Under the pieces are notes generated by a model. It was given only the letters and a program-made list of their open reading frames with translations, was not told the origin of the DNA and ran no database searches. A DNA stretch of 64,000 bases from Bacteroidales bacterium UBA5219. GTDB taxonomy: Bacteria > Bacteroidota > Bacteroidia > Bacteroidales > ML635J-15. The stretch spans positions 23,019 through 87,018 of the forward strand of contig DHVB01000054.1 of the NCBI GenBank assembly GCA_002412425.1, given 5' to 3'. Positions within the stretch are counted from its first letter, which is position 1. Every line of letters begins with the position of its first letter. Both the position numbers and the translations under genes were made by a program. Of the stretch, positions 7,136-16,927 are shown in pieces.

Positions 7136-10100
7136 ATGATTAAAAAAAGTATTTTTATTTTAAATATTTTACTTATTCCATTTTTGGGGTTTGCTCAAAC
7201 TCATTTAAGTAATGATTTTGCAAGTCCAACAGAGATGAATGTTGTCAGCGAATGTAATTTCGAAACTTATACTTATAACCATAATTTTGGCTCTGATATA
7301 CCAGAGTTAAAGTGTAATCGAATGTATCCTGGAGTTAGCTCTTATTTTAAATTTTCAACTTTAGAAAATTCAAATTTAACTTTAAAGGTTCAGCTCGAAA
7401 CAGAAAAATTATTTGGTTTAGCTTTTTATACTTTGCAAAACGGAGAATATGTTGAGTTAAAATGTGATACTTACAGGTCAACAACAGGCGAATTAAAGAT
7501 TTATGAGGAAGAAGAGTTGTCAAGTACAGAAATTATAGCTCGTTTTTGGGTTCTTGATGAATTAGGCTCTGGCAATGTTGATATTTGTTTATCAGATGAA
7601 TCATTGCATATGCCTACTAAAGTTTTGCAAGTTAGTACAAGTCAATTTACTGTTCAGCAACTTGTTACAGAAGTTTTAATTACAGGTTGTTTAACAGCTT
7701 CTAATATTACTTTTTCGGGAAATCCTATGCAAATAGGTTATTTTTCAAACGGAATACCTGGTCTTGATTTTGCTGAAGGAGTGATTCTAAGTTCAGGTGA
7801 TGTGATGGAAGCACCAGGTCCAGATACATATACTGCATCTACTAATGCTGGCGGAGGCGGTGATGCTCAATTAAATTCATTATTGTCTAGTGGCAGTACA
7901 TATGATGCAGCAGTTCTTGAGTTTGATTTTGTACCAGCTTCTGATATGCTTGAGTTTCAATATGTTTTTGCAAGTGATGAATATCCAGACTTTGCTCCAC
8001 CACAAAATTATGGGTTTAATGATGTGTTTGGTTTTTTTATTAGTGGAGGTCCTGAAAATTATAATAATGTAAATATAGCTCTTATTCCTGGCACAACAAC
8101 TCCAGTAAGTATTAATAACATTAATCCTGTAACAAATACTCAATATTATATTGATAATGAAGGAGGAGCAAATATTAATTATAGTGGTTTGATAACTACT
8201 TTTACAGCTTCAAAGCCGGTAACAGCATGTGCAACCTATCATATTAAATTGGCAGTAGCTGATGTTGGAGATAGCTCGTGGGACTCGGCTGTGTTTTTAA
8301 AAGCAAATTCTTTTGCTTCGGGAGAGTCTTATACAGTTCAAAGTTTTAATGCTTGGTCATCTGCTTTGAGTGTAATGAGAGGTTGTACAAACTCTATTGA
8401 GTTCTGCAGAACAGATGCAACACCATTAAATGAAGCTGTACCAGTTGAGCTATCTATTTCAGGTACTGCTCAAGCTGGCGTGGATTATTCTGAAATACCA
8501 ACAAGTTTTGAAATTCCTGCAGGGCAAGAATGTATAACAATTGAGTTTGAAGCTTACGATACAGGAGTACCAGGTGATGTTACAATAATTTTAAATTTCG
8601 AAAATGGTTGTCCTTGCGATGATAACGTTACTCAACATATCATAACAATAACTGATGCTTATGTAGTTACAGCAAATTTAACAAATGATGGTCCAATTTG
8701 TGCTGGAGACGCAGCAACTTTAACAGTTGATGTAAATACAGCTGATATGAGTTATATCGGTATAGAATGGAGCACAAGTGCTACAGGAGTAAATCAAATA
8801 ACTGTGTCACCGACCACTACCACAACTTATTCTTGTGATATTCTTTATCCTTGCAGTGTCCTTACGGTAGAAAAAACAGTAGTTGTTGTTGATCCTCCAA
8901 CAGTTAATCTAGGTCCAGATTTTGAAGTTGAAGCTCTAACTACTAATCTTAATGCTGGTATGGCTCCTGGAAATACAGGTGTTTGGTCGGTTGTGTCTGG
9001 TCCAGGAAATGCTAACGTTTCACCACCAAATAATTCAAATGCAACAGCTACAGTTGATGCTTTTGGAACTTATGCTTTTGCTTGGACAGAAACTAGTTTA
9101 GCACCAAACTGTGTTGCTTCAGATACAATAAATGTAACTTTTTTCCATACTCCAACAGCAACATTCACAGTTTCGCAAACACCTTGTTTTGGTGATAATA
9201 CGGGTATTACTTTCACAGGTGAAATAGTACCTAGTTTGGCTACTTTTCAATGGGATTTTGGAAGTGGAACTATAGTTAGTGGAACAGGTCAGGGTCCTTA
9301 TATTGTAAATTTTGGAACTCCTGGACAACATACAGTAAGTGTTACAGTTACAGAAGCTGATGTGTCTGTAGTTAATAGTATGAATGTGCATGTGCCATAT
9401 CCACTTAGTGCAACGCTAACAGTGAATGATGATCCTTGTTATCAATCTTGTAATGGTTCAGCAAGTGTGTCTGTTACAGGTGGTTCGCCTCCTTATGCTT
9501 ATTCTTGGGGATCTAATTTTAATTATATTAACCATTTATGTGCTGGTGATTATGGTTTAACAATTACAGATAGTCATGCTTGTGAGTACAATACTCAATT
9601 TACTATTAACGAACCACCACTATTAACACATGATTCAAGCTATTTCCACGTAAATTGTTATGGCGAACATAGCGGAAATGCAACAGTTTGGGCAGATGGT
9701 GGAACTCCTCCTTATGCATATTTGTGGAATGACGCTTATAATGGCGGAATACATGATGGAATTGCTGCAGGAATCTATACAGTAACCATTTCAGATGCTA
9801 ATGGCTGTACTAATTTTGAACAATTTACAATTACTCAACCTAATTTATTACAAGTTTTAACAACTGGTGATTTTGAAATTTGTGAACATCAATCTGTTAA
9901 TGTTGTGGCACAAGAGTTGGGCGGAGTTGCTCCATATACTTTTTATTGGAATAATGGAGATGGAACAGGCTTTTCAGAAGGAGAACAAACCTTTACTGTA
10001 GTGCCTCACGAAGATGTTTTATATACAGTTTACGTAGTAGATGCTCATGACTGTGTTAGTAATTATGCAACAACAGATATAACTGTATCACCCGAATACC

Positions 10101-11842
10101 ACTTGACATTAACCGTAAATGATAATACTTGCTATGAAAGTTGCAATGGTTCTGCAGCTTTACAAATACAAGGTGGATTAGCACCACTAGATTTTTCTTG
10201 GGCTTCTGATGGTCCAAATTTAAACAATCTATGTGCAGGACTATATACTGTTACAATAACAGATAGAATTGGTTGTAGAGCCGATACAATGTTTGTAGTT
10301 AATCAACCTCCTTTGTTGCAATTAAATGTCCAAACTCAAGGCGCTAATTGTTGGTATTCTGAAAATGGAACTGCTACTGCTATTGTTAGTGGAGGAACAC
10401 CTCCTTACAATTACATATGGTCTAATGATGAAAGAACTGCTAACTTAACTGCAGCTCCAGGTACTTATCATTTGACAGTAAGCGATGATAATAATTGTAG
10501 AGTTTATGGTACTTCTGTAATTACTTCACCAACAAAAATAACAGCTTTAGTTTTAACTAATCCTACAATTTGTATTGGAGGAGAAGCATTTGTAGTTGGA
10601 CAAGCATCTGGCGGAACACAACCATATTATTTCCACTGGGAAGGTAATGACGGAAGCGTTTTTGAACATCATCAGTTTTATGCACATCCAACTCAAACAA
10701 CAAGATATAACCTAACTGTAACAGATAGTAGAGGCTGTACTGTTGATGGTTATCATGCTACAGTAACTGTTAAACCACCAATAACAATTGAAAATATTGG
10801 TAATAGCATAAATCATATGTGTGAAGGTGATAGTGCTTATATAGAATTGGATATTATTGGAGGTAATGGTGGTCCTTATTTAATTACAGATCAAGATGGA
10901 CAAATAGTTGCTACACCAATGTATGTAAAACCTGACGTTACAACTGATTATGTGTTTATCGTTAGAGATATGTGTGAAACTCCACCTGATACAGCAAGAA
11001 TAACAATTGAAGTAGTCCAAAATCCTGAAATAGACTTTGTTGCTGATATTTTTAAAGCTTGTCCGGGAGAAGTTATTAGCTTTACCGCTAACGATACTCT
11101 AGAAAAAGCTGATTATGTCTGGAACTTTGGAGATGGAGTGTTTGCTTTTGTCGAAAATCCAACTCATCAATATGTTGATAGTGGAAGATTTAATGTTAGT
11201 TTAGAAGTTAGAGACCAATATGGATGTAGAACTAAACATACAAAAAATCAATATTTACAAATCTTACCAAAGCCATATTCAAACTTCTCTGCTAGTCCAT
11301 TAGTAGCAGGAATATTAAATCCTATTATTAACTTCGAAAACCATTCTGAAGGAGCTTTAAATTATTTCTGGTATTATGGCGATGGTGACTCTACAATAAA
11401 TTTTGCTACTCCTCAACATATATATAAAAATATTGGAGAGTACGAAGTTATGTTGGTAACTGAAAATGAGTTTAATTGTGCAGATACAGCGAAAAGAATA
11501 ATTTTGATTAAAGATGAGTTTTCTATCTATGCTCCAACAGCGTTTACTCCTAATGGTGATGGAATTAACGATTGCTTTAGAATTTGTGGAAATGGTATAG
11601 ATAAAAATGAGTTTTTATTGAAAATTTATGATAGATGGGGAGAACTCATTTTTACAACAGAAGAATATGATCCTGATGCCTATTGCGATGCTTGTGGAAA
11701 AGGAGCTTGGGACGGAACTAGAGGACATCGCGATAAAGGCGATAAATATTTCCCTAATGGAATTTATTACTGGTATCTATGGTTCAAAGATTATGATTCT
11801 ATAGGACATGAATTTAGTGGACATATCCAATTAATAAGATAA
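7136..11842 (+). CDS. Giant T9SS-secreted adhesin: choice-of-anchor L, SprB-like repeats, PKD domains, type-B sorting domain
   Basis: The 1568-residue protein starts with a signal peptide ending FLGFAQ. In order I see a choice-of-anchor L domain (about 165-395; GVILSSGDVMEAPGP, FQYVFASDEYPDF, VFGFFISG), a Calx-beta-like segment (about 410-505), Ig/PKD-like segments to about 760, four or more SprB-type repeats (about 760-1130) with the recurrent pattern CNGSA..GG.PPY.Y.W and C.AG.YT.TITD, two PKD domains (about 1310-1465; VWNFGDG, YFWYYGDGDS), and a C-terminal gliding-motility type domain beginning APTAFTPNGDGIND with KIYDRWGELIF and FPNGIYYWYLWF. This last is the type-B T9SS sorting signal. 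The protein is expected at the cell surface or released, in adhesion or gliding. Its own promoter precedes it. Confidence 0.93.
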   Translation: MIKKSIFILNILLIPFLGFAQTHLSNDFASPTEMNVVSECNFETYTYNHNFGSDIPELKCNRMYPGVSSYFKFSTLENSNLTLKVQLETEKLFGLAFYTLQNGEYVELKCDTYRSTTGELKIYEEEELSSTEIIARFWVLDELGSGNVDICLSDESLHMPTKVLQVSTSQFTVQQLVTEVLITGCLTASNITFSGNPMQIGYFSNGIPGLDFAEGVILSSGDVMEAPGPDTYTASTNAGGGGDAQLNSLLSSGSTYDAAVLEFDFVPASDMLEFQYVFASDEYPDFAPPQNYGFNDVFGFFISGGPENYNNVNIALIPGTTTPVSINNINPVTNTQYYIDNEGGANINYSGLITTFTASKPVTACATYHIKLAVADVGDSSWDSAVFLKANSFASGESYTVQSFNAWSSALSVMRGCTNSIEFCRTDATPLNEAVPVELSISGTAQAGVDYSEIPTSFEIPAGQECITIEFEAYDTGVPGDVTIILNFENGCPCDDNVTQHIITITDAYVVTANLTNDGPICAGDAATLTVDVNTADMSYIGIEWSTSATGVNQITVSPTTTTTYSCDILYPCSVLTVEKTVVVVDPPTVNLGPDFEVEALTTNLNAGMAPGNTGVWSVVSGPGNANVSPPNNSNATATVDAFGTYAFAWTETSLAPNCVASDTINVTFFHTPTATFTVSQTPCFGDNTGITFTGEIVPSLATFQWDFGSGTIVSGTGQGPYIVNFGTPGQHTVSVTVTEADVSVVNSMNVHVPYPLSATLTVNDDPCYQSCNGSASVSVTGGSPPYAYSWGSNFNYINHLCAGDYGLTITDSHACEYNTQFTINEPPLLTHDSSYFHVNCYGEHSGNATVWADGGTPPYAYLWNDAYNGGIHDGIAAGIYTVTISDANGCTNFEQFTITQPNLLQVLTTGDFEICEHQSVNVVAQELGGVAPYTFYWNNGDGTGFSEGEQTFTVVPHEDVLYTVYVVDAHDCVSNYATTDITVSPEYHLTLTVNDNTCYESCNGSAALQIQGGLAPLDFSWASDGPNLNNLCAGLYTVTITDRIGCRADTMFVVNQPPLLQLNVQTQGANCWYSENGTATAIVSGGTPPYNYIWSNDERTANLTAAPGTYHLTVSDDNNCRVYGTSVITSPTKITALVLTNPTICIGGEAFVVGQASGGTQPYYFHWEGNDGSVFEHHQFYAHPTQTTRYNLTVTDSRGCTVDGYHATVTVKPPITIENIGNSINHMCEGDSAYIELDIIGGNGGPYLITDQDGQIVATPMYVKPDVTTDYVFIVRDMCETPPDTARITIEVVQNPEIDFVADIFKACPGEVISFTANDTLEKADYVWNFGDGVFAFVENPTHQYVDSGRFNVSLEVRDQYGCRTKHTKNQYLQILPKPYSNFSASPLVAGILNPIINFENHSEGALNYFWYYGDGDSTINFATPQHIYKNIGEYEVMLVTENEFNCADTAKRIILIKDEFSIYAPTAFTPNGDGINDCFRICGNGIDKNEFLLKIYDRWGELIFTTEEYDPDAYCDACGKGAWDGTRGHRDKGDKYFPNGIYYWYLWFKDYDSIGHEFSGHIQLIR

Positions 11843-11876
11843 AAAACAGCTTTACACTAAAACCGCATTGCTAAAC

Positions 11877-12779
11877 TTAAGATCTTGGATGAAATGATAT
11901 AATTGCTTCTCTTAAATATTCTCTATCTATATGAGTATAAATTTCTGTAGTGCTAATAGATTCGTGTCCAAGCATTTCTTGAACGGCTCGTAAATCGGCA
12001 CCACCTTCTATTAAATGTGTTGCAAATGAATGCCTGAAAGTATGAGGTGAAATATTCTTTTCTATTCCAGCTAAGGCACAGGCTTCTTTTACAATGTTAA
12101 AAATCATAACTCTAGATAATTTGCTACCACGGCGATTTAGAAATAAATAATCGTTATTGCCTTTTTTGGGGGTAATATGATTTCTAAAAGATTTAAAATA
12201 ATTGTTAATTTCGTTTAAAGCAACTTTCCCTATTGGAACTAATCTTTGCTTGTTGCCTTTACCAATTACTTTTATAAATTCTTCATCAGCAAAAATATTC
12301 GAAATTTTTAGTTCAGCACATTCCGAAACACGTAAACCACAACCATATAAAACTTCTAAAATGGCTCTGTTTCTATGACCAAGGCTTGTACTTACATCTA
12401 TAGATTTTATTATCAATTCAATCTCTTCTATTGATAAAACATCAGGTAATTTTCGGCTTAATTTGGGGGCATCAATCAATTCCGTAGGATTTTCTTCTAT
12501 TAGTTCTTCAACTATCAAATACTTAAAAAATGATTTTAAACCCGAAATTATTCTAGCTTGCGATTTTTCATTTAAACCTTTTTGTGAAATATAAACTAAA
12601 AACTCATGCAAATCTTTTGAATCAATATTTTTTAAGTTAGAAGTTTTATTTTTTTCTTCAAGAAAATCGACAAGTTTTGAAATATCATCAAGATATGCCA
12701 TTACTGTATTGTCCGATAAATTTCTCTCTAGTTTTAAATAAAATTTATAGTCGTTTAAAATATTTTTAAAAGCATTCAT
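11877..12779 (-). CDS. xerD: XerC/XerD-family tyrosine recombinase
   Basis: This site-specific recombinase resolves chromosome dimers at dif. The 300-residue protein has an N-terminal SAM-like DNA-binding domain (about 1-90) and a catalytic domain with all active residues visible: R150 (GCGLRVSE), the beta-hairpin lysine in GKGNK (173-177), H246 and R249 (SPHTFRHSFATH), H272 (LGHESI) and the nucleophile Y281 (TTEIYTH). Length and context are those of a housekeeping Xer protein rather than a mobile-element integrase; no attachment site or element surrounds it. XerC is an alternative name that sequence alone cannot exclude. It is divergent from aroQ with a 54-base gap. Confidence 0.92.
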   Translation of the reverse strand: MNAFKNILNDYKFYLKLERNLSDNTVMAYLDDISKLVDFLEEKNKTSNLKNIDSKDLHEFLVYISQKGLNEKSQARIISGLKSFFKYLIVEELIEENPTELIDAPKLSRKLPDVLSIEEIELIIKSIDVSTSLGHRNRAILEVLYGCGLRVSECAELKISNIFADEEFIKVIGKGNKQRLVPIGKVALNEINNYFKSFRNHITPKKGNNDYLFLNRRGSKLSRVMIFNIVKEACALAGIEKNISPHTFRHSFATHLIEGGADLRAVQEMLGHESISTTEIYTHIDREYLREAIISFHPRS

Positions 12780-12803
12780 TGTTATAACTTAAATAATATT
12801 TTA

Positions 12804-12811
12804 TATTTTTG
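12804..12811 (+). promoter_or_regulatory. Candidate -7 box of aroQ
   Basis: TATTTTTG fits TAnnTTTG, 22 nt before the aroQ ATG in the short divergent gap with xerD. The only TTG upstream is about 22 nt away, so the -33 box is weak. Confidence 0.4.
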
Positions 12812-12833
12812 AAAAAAAATATCTTGCAAGTTA

Positions 12834-13253
12834 ATGAAAATTTTAATAATAAACGGAGCAAATCTTAGTAATATTGGACAAAGAGAAGTAGAAATTTACG
12901 GAAAAGATGATTTTTTAGTTTATTTAGAAAGTTTAAAATCTGAATTTTATGAATTTGAAATTTCATATTTTCAATCTCACGTTGAGGGAGAAATAGTTTC
13001 AAAACTTCATAGTTCTAATGGTAAAGTTGATGGCATAGTTTTAAATGCAGGTGCTTTTTCTCATACTTCTGTTGCTATTCGCGATGCTATAGCAGCAATA
13101 AAAACTCCTGTAGTGATGCTTCATATTTCAAATGTTTATGCTAGGGAAAAATTTAGAGCAAATAATATAATTGCACCTGTTTGTCGAGGAATAATTACAG
13201 GTTTTGGTTTGCTTTCCTACAAATTAGCTTTAGAAAGTTTTAAAAACTTATAA
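12834..13253 (+). CDS. aroQ: 3-dehydroquinate dehydratase, type II
   Basis: It dehydrates 3-dehydroquinate to 3-dehydroshikimate in the shikimate pathway, as a cytoplasmic dodecamer. The 139-residue length is typical. The catalytic tyrosine lies in REVEIYG (Tyr22), the binding loop in VLNAGAFSHTSVAIRDA and the catalytic histidine in LHISNVYARE. The N-terminal loop reads NGANLSNIGQRE where most members read NGPNLNLLGxRE, so the protein is somewhat divergent, but the key residues remain. It overlaps the convergent NlpC/P60 gene by six bases. Confidence 0.92.
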   Translation: MKILIINGANLSNIGQREVEIYGKDDFLVYLESLKSEFYEFEISYFQSHVEGEIVSKLHSSNGKVDGIVLNAGAFSHTSVAIRDAIAAIKTPVVMLHISNVYAREKFRANNIIAPVCRGIITGFGLLSYKLALESFKNL

Positions 13254-14015
13254 TAAAGATTTTACCACTCTTAAATTGTGAGTATATCTTTTTAAATTTT
13301 TATTGTAAATCCCTTGATGGTCAATTCTGTCAATTCTTACTTTTCCTGAAGAATGAATAATTTTACCAGATTCATAAATTATTCCAACATGTATTATATT
13401 TCCTTCTTCATCGTCAAAAAAGGCTAAATCTCCAGCTTGTGCTTCGGAAATAAAATTGCATGTTTGTCCAAAATTAATTTGTTGAGACGCATCTCTTGGC
13501 AACTGGATTCCAACTAAAGAATATAAATATTGCGAAAATCCCGAACAATCTAAACCCCAAGTTGTGCGACCACCCCACAAATAAGGCGAATTTAACAAAT
13601 CGTGAGCATGTTTAATAATGCATTCAGCTTTGTTGTCAAAACTTAAACATTTAAAGTTTTTTGGAATTTGGTATTTATTATCATTTATGTGAAATTCTTT
13701 TTTGTTCTTTGGTAAAACAGCACCATTAGGAAGCAGGATAGGAGTGTCGTTGACAGTAATCTCAAGTGTTTGATGCAACCTATACGCATTTTTAAATTCT
13801 TCGATTAATTTGTCTTCTTTATCCAAAAAAGTTAAAGTTGTGGTATCAACCCAGCCTTCGTAATCGTCGTGCAAAGTTCTAACTTTTGTCCAATCTTCTT
13901 TGTGTATTTGTATTTCAACCAACTCTCCGAACAACAGTTGATTTACCATTTCGCTCTTGTGCGACATTCCACTTCGTAGCGGAATATATGCTAGTTCACA
14001 AATTCCTATACGCAT
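13248..14015 (-). CDS. C40 (NlpC/P60) peptidase with N-terminal SH3-like domain
   Basis: The 255-residue protein probably cleaves gamma-D-Glu-meso-diaminopimelate bonds in cell-wall peptides. An SH3b-like domain (about 15-65) precedes the NlpC/P60 domain (about 130-250). Catalytic residues are visible: Cys157 in GLDCSGFSQYL, His209 in IIHVGI and His221 in IIHSSG. No signal peptide is present (start MRIGICELAYIPLR), so it resembles cytoplasmic YkfC-type peptidases that recycle muropeptides rather than exported hydrolases; this location is an inference. The three-residue end overlaps aroQ on the other strand. Confidence 0.88.
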   Translation of the reverse strand: MRIGICELAYIPLRSGMSHKSEMVNQLLFGELVEIQIHKEDWTKVRTLHDDYEGWVDTTTLTFLDKEDKLIEEFKNAYRLHQTLEITVNDTPILLPNGAVLPKNKKEFHINDNKYQIPKNFKCLSFDNKAECIIKHAHDLLNSPYLWGGRTTWGLDCSGFSQYLYSLVGIQLPRDASQQINFGQTCNFISEAQAGDLAFFDDEEGNIIHVGIIYESGKIIHSSGKVRIDRIDHQGIYNKNLKRYTHNLRVVKSLL

Positions 14016-14037
14016 AATTAAAGCTTTAAAACTTTTT

Positions 14038-14045
14038 CAAAATTA
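14038..14045 (-). promoter_or_regulatory. Candidate -7 box of the NlpC/P60 gene
   Basis: Minus-strand TAATTTTG fits TAnnTTTG, 23 nt upstream of the ATG at 14015. No clear -33 box. Confidence 0.35.
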
Positions 14046-14132
14046 CATATAAATTCTGTGAATAAAGAAATAATTTTTTAACAAGAGAATTTTAATAACT
14101 CTGTCTAAAGTACTTGTTGAAAATTTAGTTTA

Positions 14133-14169
14133 TAAAAAAATCAGTCCAAGTTTTTATGCTTGGACTGAT
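14133..14169 (-). terminator. Rho-independent terminator of the PepSY-like lipoprotein gene
   Basis: A perfect 11-bp stem (ATCAGTCCAAG at 14140-14150 against CTTGGACTGAT at 14159-14169) with an 8-nt loop is followed on the minus strand by seven T. It lies 29 nt after the stop codon of the gene at 14198. Confidence 0.88.
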
Positions 14170-14197
14170 CTATGAACATGTATTTTAGACTAACTAT

Positions 14198-14650
14198 CTA
14201 GTTGTCAACTCTTAAAAATTTACCACCTAAATCAAACACCAACTCAACATTATTTTGCAACTTAATTTCATAAGTTTTGTTTTCCTTTTCAATTTGAACA
14301 ATAAATTGATTTGGATAGTTAGTAGTGCAGTAGGTGATGATTGATTGTGGCAATAAAGCTAAAATACTCGCTGGTACAGCTAAAGTTTTTCCATCTATAT
14401 TTGTCCATTCACCAGATTTGTTAAATTCTAATTCAAATCCATTTACAAGATCAATTTCCCAAGTATAGGTAGCGTCATCATAGTCTTTAAAAGCTCTAAG
14501 CACATCAACATTTGGGAAATGTGTAGAAACAAAATCTTGAACAGCTTTAGGAGTTTTCTTTATGTCCACTTCTTTATCTTTTTTACAACTAACACTTAGA
14601 GAAGTAGTAAGAATAAGTGCTAGCATAATAAATGCATTTAGTTTTTTCAT
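14198..14650 (-). CDS. Lipoprotein with PepSY-like domain
   Basis: The 150-residue protein has a lipoprotein signal peptide with lipobox TSLSVSCKK (Cys22), followed by two half-repeats of the PepSY-like fold (putative beta-lactamase-inhibitor-like family, PF11396 type): AVQDFVSTHFPNVDV...TWEIDLVNGFELEFNKSGEW and ITYCTTNYPNQFIVQIEKE...YEIKLQNNVELVFDLGGKF. Such proteins are common periplasmic or outer-membrane-anchored proteins of Bacteroidota without established function. Its own terminator follows, so it is monocistronic. Confidence 0.8.
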   Translation of the reverse strand: MKKLNAFIMLALILTTSLSVSCKKDKEVDIKKTPKAVQDFVSTHFPNVDVLRAFKDYDDATYTWEIDLVNGFELEFNKSGEWTNIDGKTLAVPASILALLPQSIITYCTTNYPNQFIVQIEKENKTYEIKLQNNVELVFDLGGKFLRVDN

Positions 14651-14780
14651 ATTAATTTTACTTTAATTTGTTAAAAATATAATTCACTCACTTTTTTAAT
14701 AATTTGTAACTTTTAAGTTAAAAACAAAATAAGCAGTCAAAAGTTTACTTTATGAACTTTAAAAACTTTAAATTTATAAG

Positions 14781-16913
14781 TTAGTCATTTAACAGTATTT
14801 CTAAAATAGCAATCGCAGCTTTAGAAACCGAAGTACCAGGACCAAAAATTGCAGCTACACCAGCATCATAAAGGAATTGGTAATCTTGTGAAGGGATTAC
14901 ACCGCCTGCAATTACTAAAATATCTTCTCTTCCAAGTTTTTTAAGTTCTGCAATTACTGCTGGAATTAAAGTTTTGTGTCCTGCAGCTAAAGATGAAACA
15001 CCAAGTATGTGAACATCATTTTCTACAGCTTGTTTTGCAGCTTCTTCGGGAGTTTGGAATAGTGGACCTATATCCACATCAAAACCAACATCGGCATAAC
15101 CTGTAGAAACTACTTTAGCTCCGCGGTCGTGTCCGTCTTGTCCCATTTTTGCAACCATTATACGAGGTTGGCGACCTTCTTTTTCGGCAAAAGTTTTACA
15201 TAATTCTTTTGCTTTATTAAAATCAGGATCGTCTTTTGATTCTGAGGAGTAAACTCCTGAAATTGTTCTTATCACGGCTTTATACCTTCCTACAATTTTT
15301 TCACATGCATCAGAAATTTCGCCTAAACTTGCTCGTTTTTTAGCAGCGTCAATTGCTAATGCTAACAAATTACCTTTACCTGTTTCTACACATTTGGTAA
15401 TTGCAGCTAAAGCAGCTTGGCATTCGGCTTCGTTTCTTTCTGCACGTAGTTGTTCTAATCTTTTAATTTGAGCTTCTCTTACTGCTGTATTGTCAACATC
15501 AAGAATATCAATAGGATCTTCTTTTTCTAAACGATATTTATTTGTTCCTACTATAGTTTGTTCGCCACTGTCGATACGTGCTTGTGTGCGTGCAGCAGCT
15601 TCTTCAATTCTCATTTTTGGAATTCCAGACTCAATAGCTTTAGCCATTCCGCCTAATGATTCAATTTCTTCAATTAATTTCCAAGCTTTGTGAGCAATTT
15701 CATGAGTTAACGATTCAACATAATAAGAACCTGCCCATGGGTCAACTTGCTTGCAAATATTTGTTTCTTCTTGAATATAAATTTGAGTATTTCTTGCAAT
15801 ACGTGCAGAAAAATCTGTTGGTAAAGCAATAGCTTCGTCCAATGCGTTTGTATGTAAAGATTGAGTGTGTCCCAAGGCTGCACCCATTGCTTCGATACAA
15901 GTTCTTGCAACGTTGTTAAAAGGGTCTTGCTCTGTAAGCGACCAGCCCGAAGTTTGAGTATGAGTTCTTAGTGCAAGAGATTTTGGATTTTTTGGATTAA
16001 ATTGTTTTACAATTTTTGCCCACAACATTCTTGCAGCACGCATTTTGGCAATTTCCATAAAATGGTTCATTCCCAATGCCCAGAAGAAAGACAAACGAGG
16101 AGCAAAAGCATCAATATCAATTCCAGCTTTAACTCCTGTGCGTAAATATTCAAGTCCGTCAGCTAAAGTATATGCTAACTCAATATCAGCTGTAGCACCA
16201 GCTTCCTGCATGTGATAGCCAGAAATACTAATGCTGTTGAACTTAGGCATATTTTGAGATGTAAATTCAAAAATATCGGCAATAATTTTCATTGAAAATT
16301 CAGGTGGATAAATATAAGTATTTCTCACCATAAATTCTTTTAAAATGTCGTTTTGGATAGTTCCTGCAAGTTCTTCGAGTTTTGCTCCTTGCTCCATAGC
16401 AGCAACAATGTAGAAAGCTAAAATTGGTAATACTGCTCCGTTCATTGTCATAGAAACCGACATTTGATTTAAAGGAATTTGGTCGAATAAAATTTTCATA
16501 TCCAAAATCGAATCTACTGCCACACCAGCTTTCCCAACATCGCCCACAACGCGTGGATGGTCAGAGTCATAACCACGGTGAGTAGCAAGGTCGAAAGCAA
16601 CAGACAAACCTTTTTGTCCGGCAGCTAGGTTTCTACGATAAAAAGCATTTGATTCTTCAGCAGTTGAAAAACCTGCATATTGACGAATTGTCCAAGGACG
16701 CATAACATACATAGTTGAATATGGACCGCGTAAATATGGCGATATTCCAGCAGCATAATTCAAATGTTCCATTCCTTTTAAATCATCAGCAGTATAAAGT
16801 TTTTTTACTGGAATTTGTTCAGGAGTCATCCAATTTTTCTCAGTAACAGATTTGTCTGAAACTGTATTCTGAGCTCTTGTCTTAATATCTATATTTTTAT
16901 AATTAGGTTTCAT
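14781..16913 (-). CDS. mutB: Methylmalonyl-CoA mutase, large (catalytic) subunit
   Basis: This adenosylcobalamin enzyme interconverts succinyl-CoA and methylmalonyl-CoA, the key step of the succinate-propionate route in Bacteroidota. The 710-residue protein has the TIM-barrel substrate domain ([32 protein letters not shown]) and the C-terminal B12-binding domain with DGHDRG at 593-598, His595 being the lower axial cobalt ligand, and later GVSSLAAGH and GGVIPSQDY. Length is normal. It follows the small subunit after 14 bases and is co-transcribed with it. I see no cobalamin riboswitch upstream of the pair. Confidence 0.97.
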   Translation of the reverse strand: MKPNYKNIDIKTRAQNTVSDKSVTEKNWMTPEQIPVKKLYTADDLKGMEHLNYAAGISPYLRGPYSTMYVMRPWTIRQYAGFSTAEESNAFYRRNLAAGQKGLSVAFDLATHRGYDSDHPRVVGDVGKAGVAVDSILDMKILFDQIPLNQMSVSMTMNGAVLPILAFYIVAAMEQGAKLEELAGTIQNDILKEFMVRNTYIYPPEFSMKIIADIFEFTSQNMPKFNSISISGYHMQEAGATADIELAYTLADGLEYLRTGVKAGIDIDAFAPRLSFFWALGMNHFMEIAKMRAARMLWAKIVKQFNPKNPKSLALRTHTQTSGWSLTEQDPFNNVARTCIEAMGAALGHTQSLHTNALDEAIALPTDFSARIARNTQIYIQEETNICKQVDPWAGSYYVESLTHEIAHKAWKLIEEIESLGGMAKAIESGIPKMRIEEAAARTQARIDSGEQTIVGTNKYRLEKEDPIDILDVDNTAVREAQIKRLEQLRAERNEAECQAALAAITKCVETGKGNLLALAIDAAKKRASLGEISDACEKIVGRYKAVIRTISGVYSSESKDDPDFNKAKELCKTFAEKEGRQPRIMVAKMGQDGHDRGAKVVSTGYADVGFDVDIGPLFQTPEEAAKQAVENDVHILGVSSLAAGHKTLIPAVIAELKKLGREDILVIAGGVIPSQDYQFLYDAGVAAIFGPGTSVSKAAIAILEILLND

Positions 16914-16927
16914 TTTTTAAGATTTTT

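Noticed and set aside
11877..12779. Tyrosine recombinase as an integrase of a mobile element
   Set aside because: Length, full Xer motif set and housekeeping neighbours fit chromosomal XerD; there is no tRNA end, direct repeat or cargo near it.
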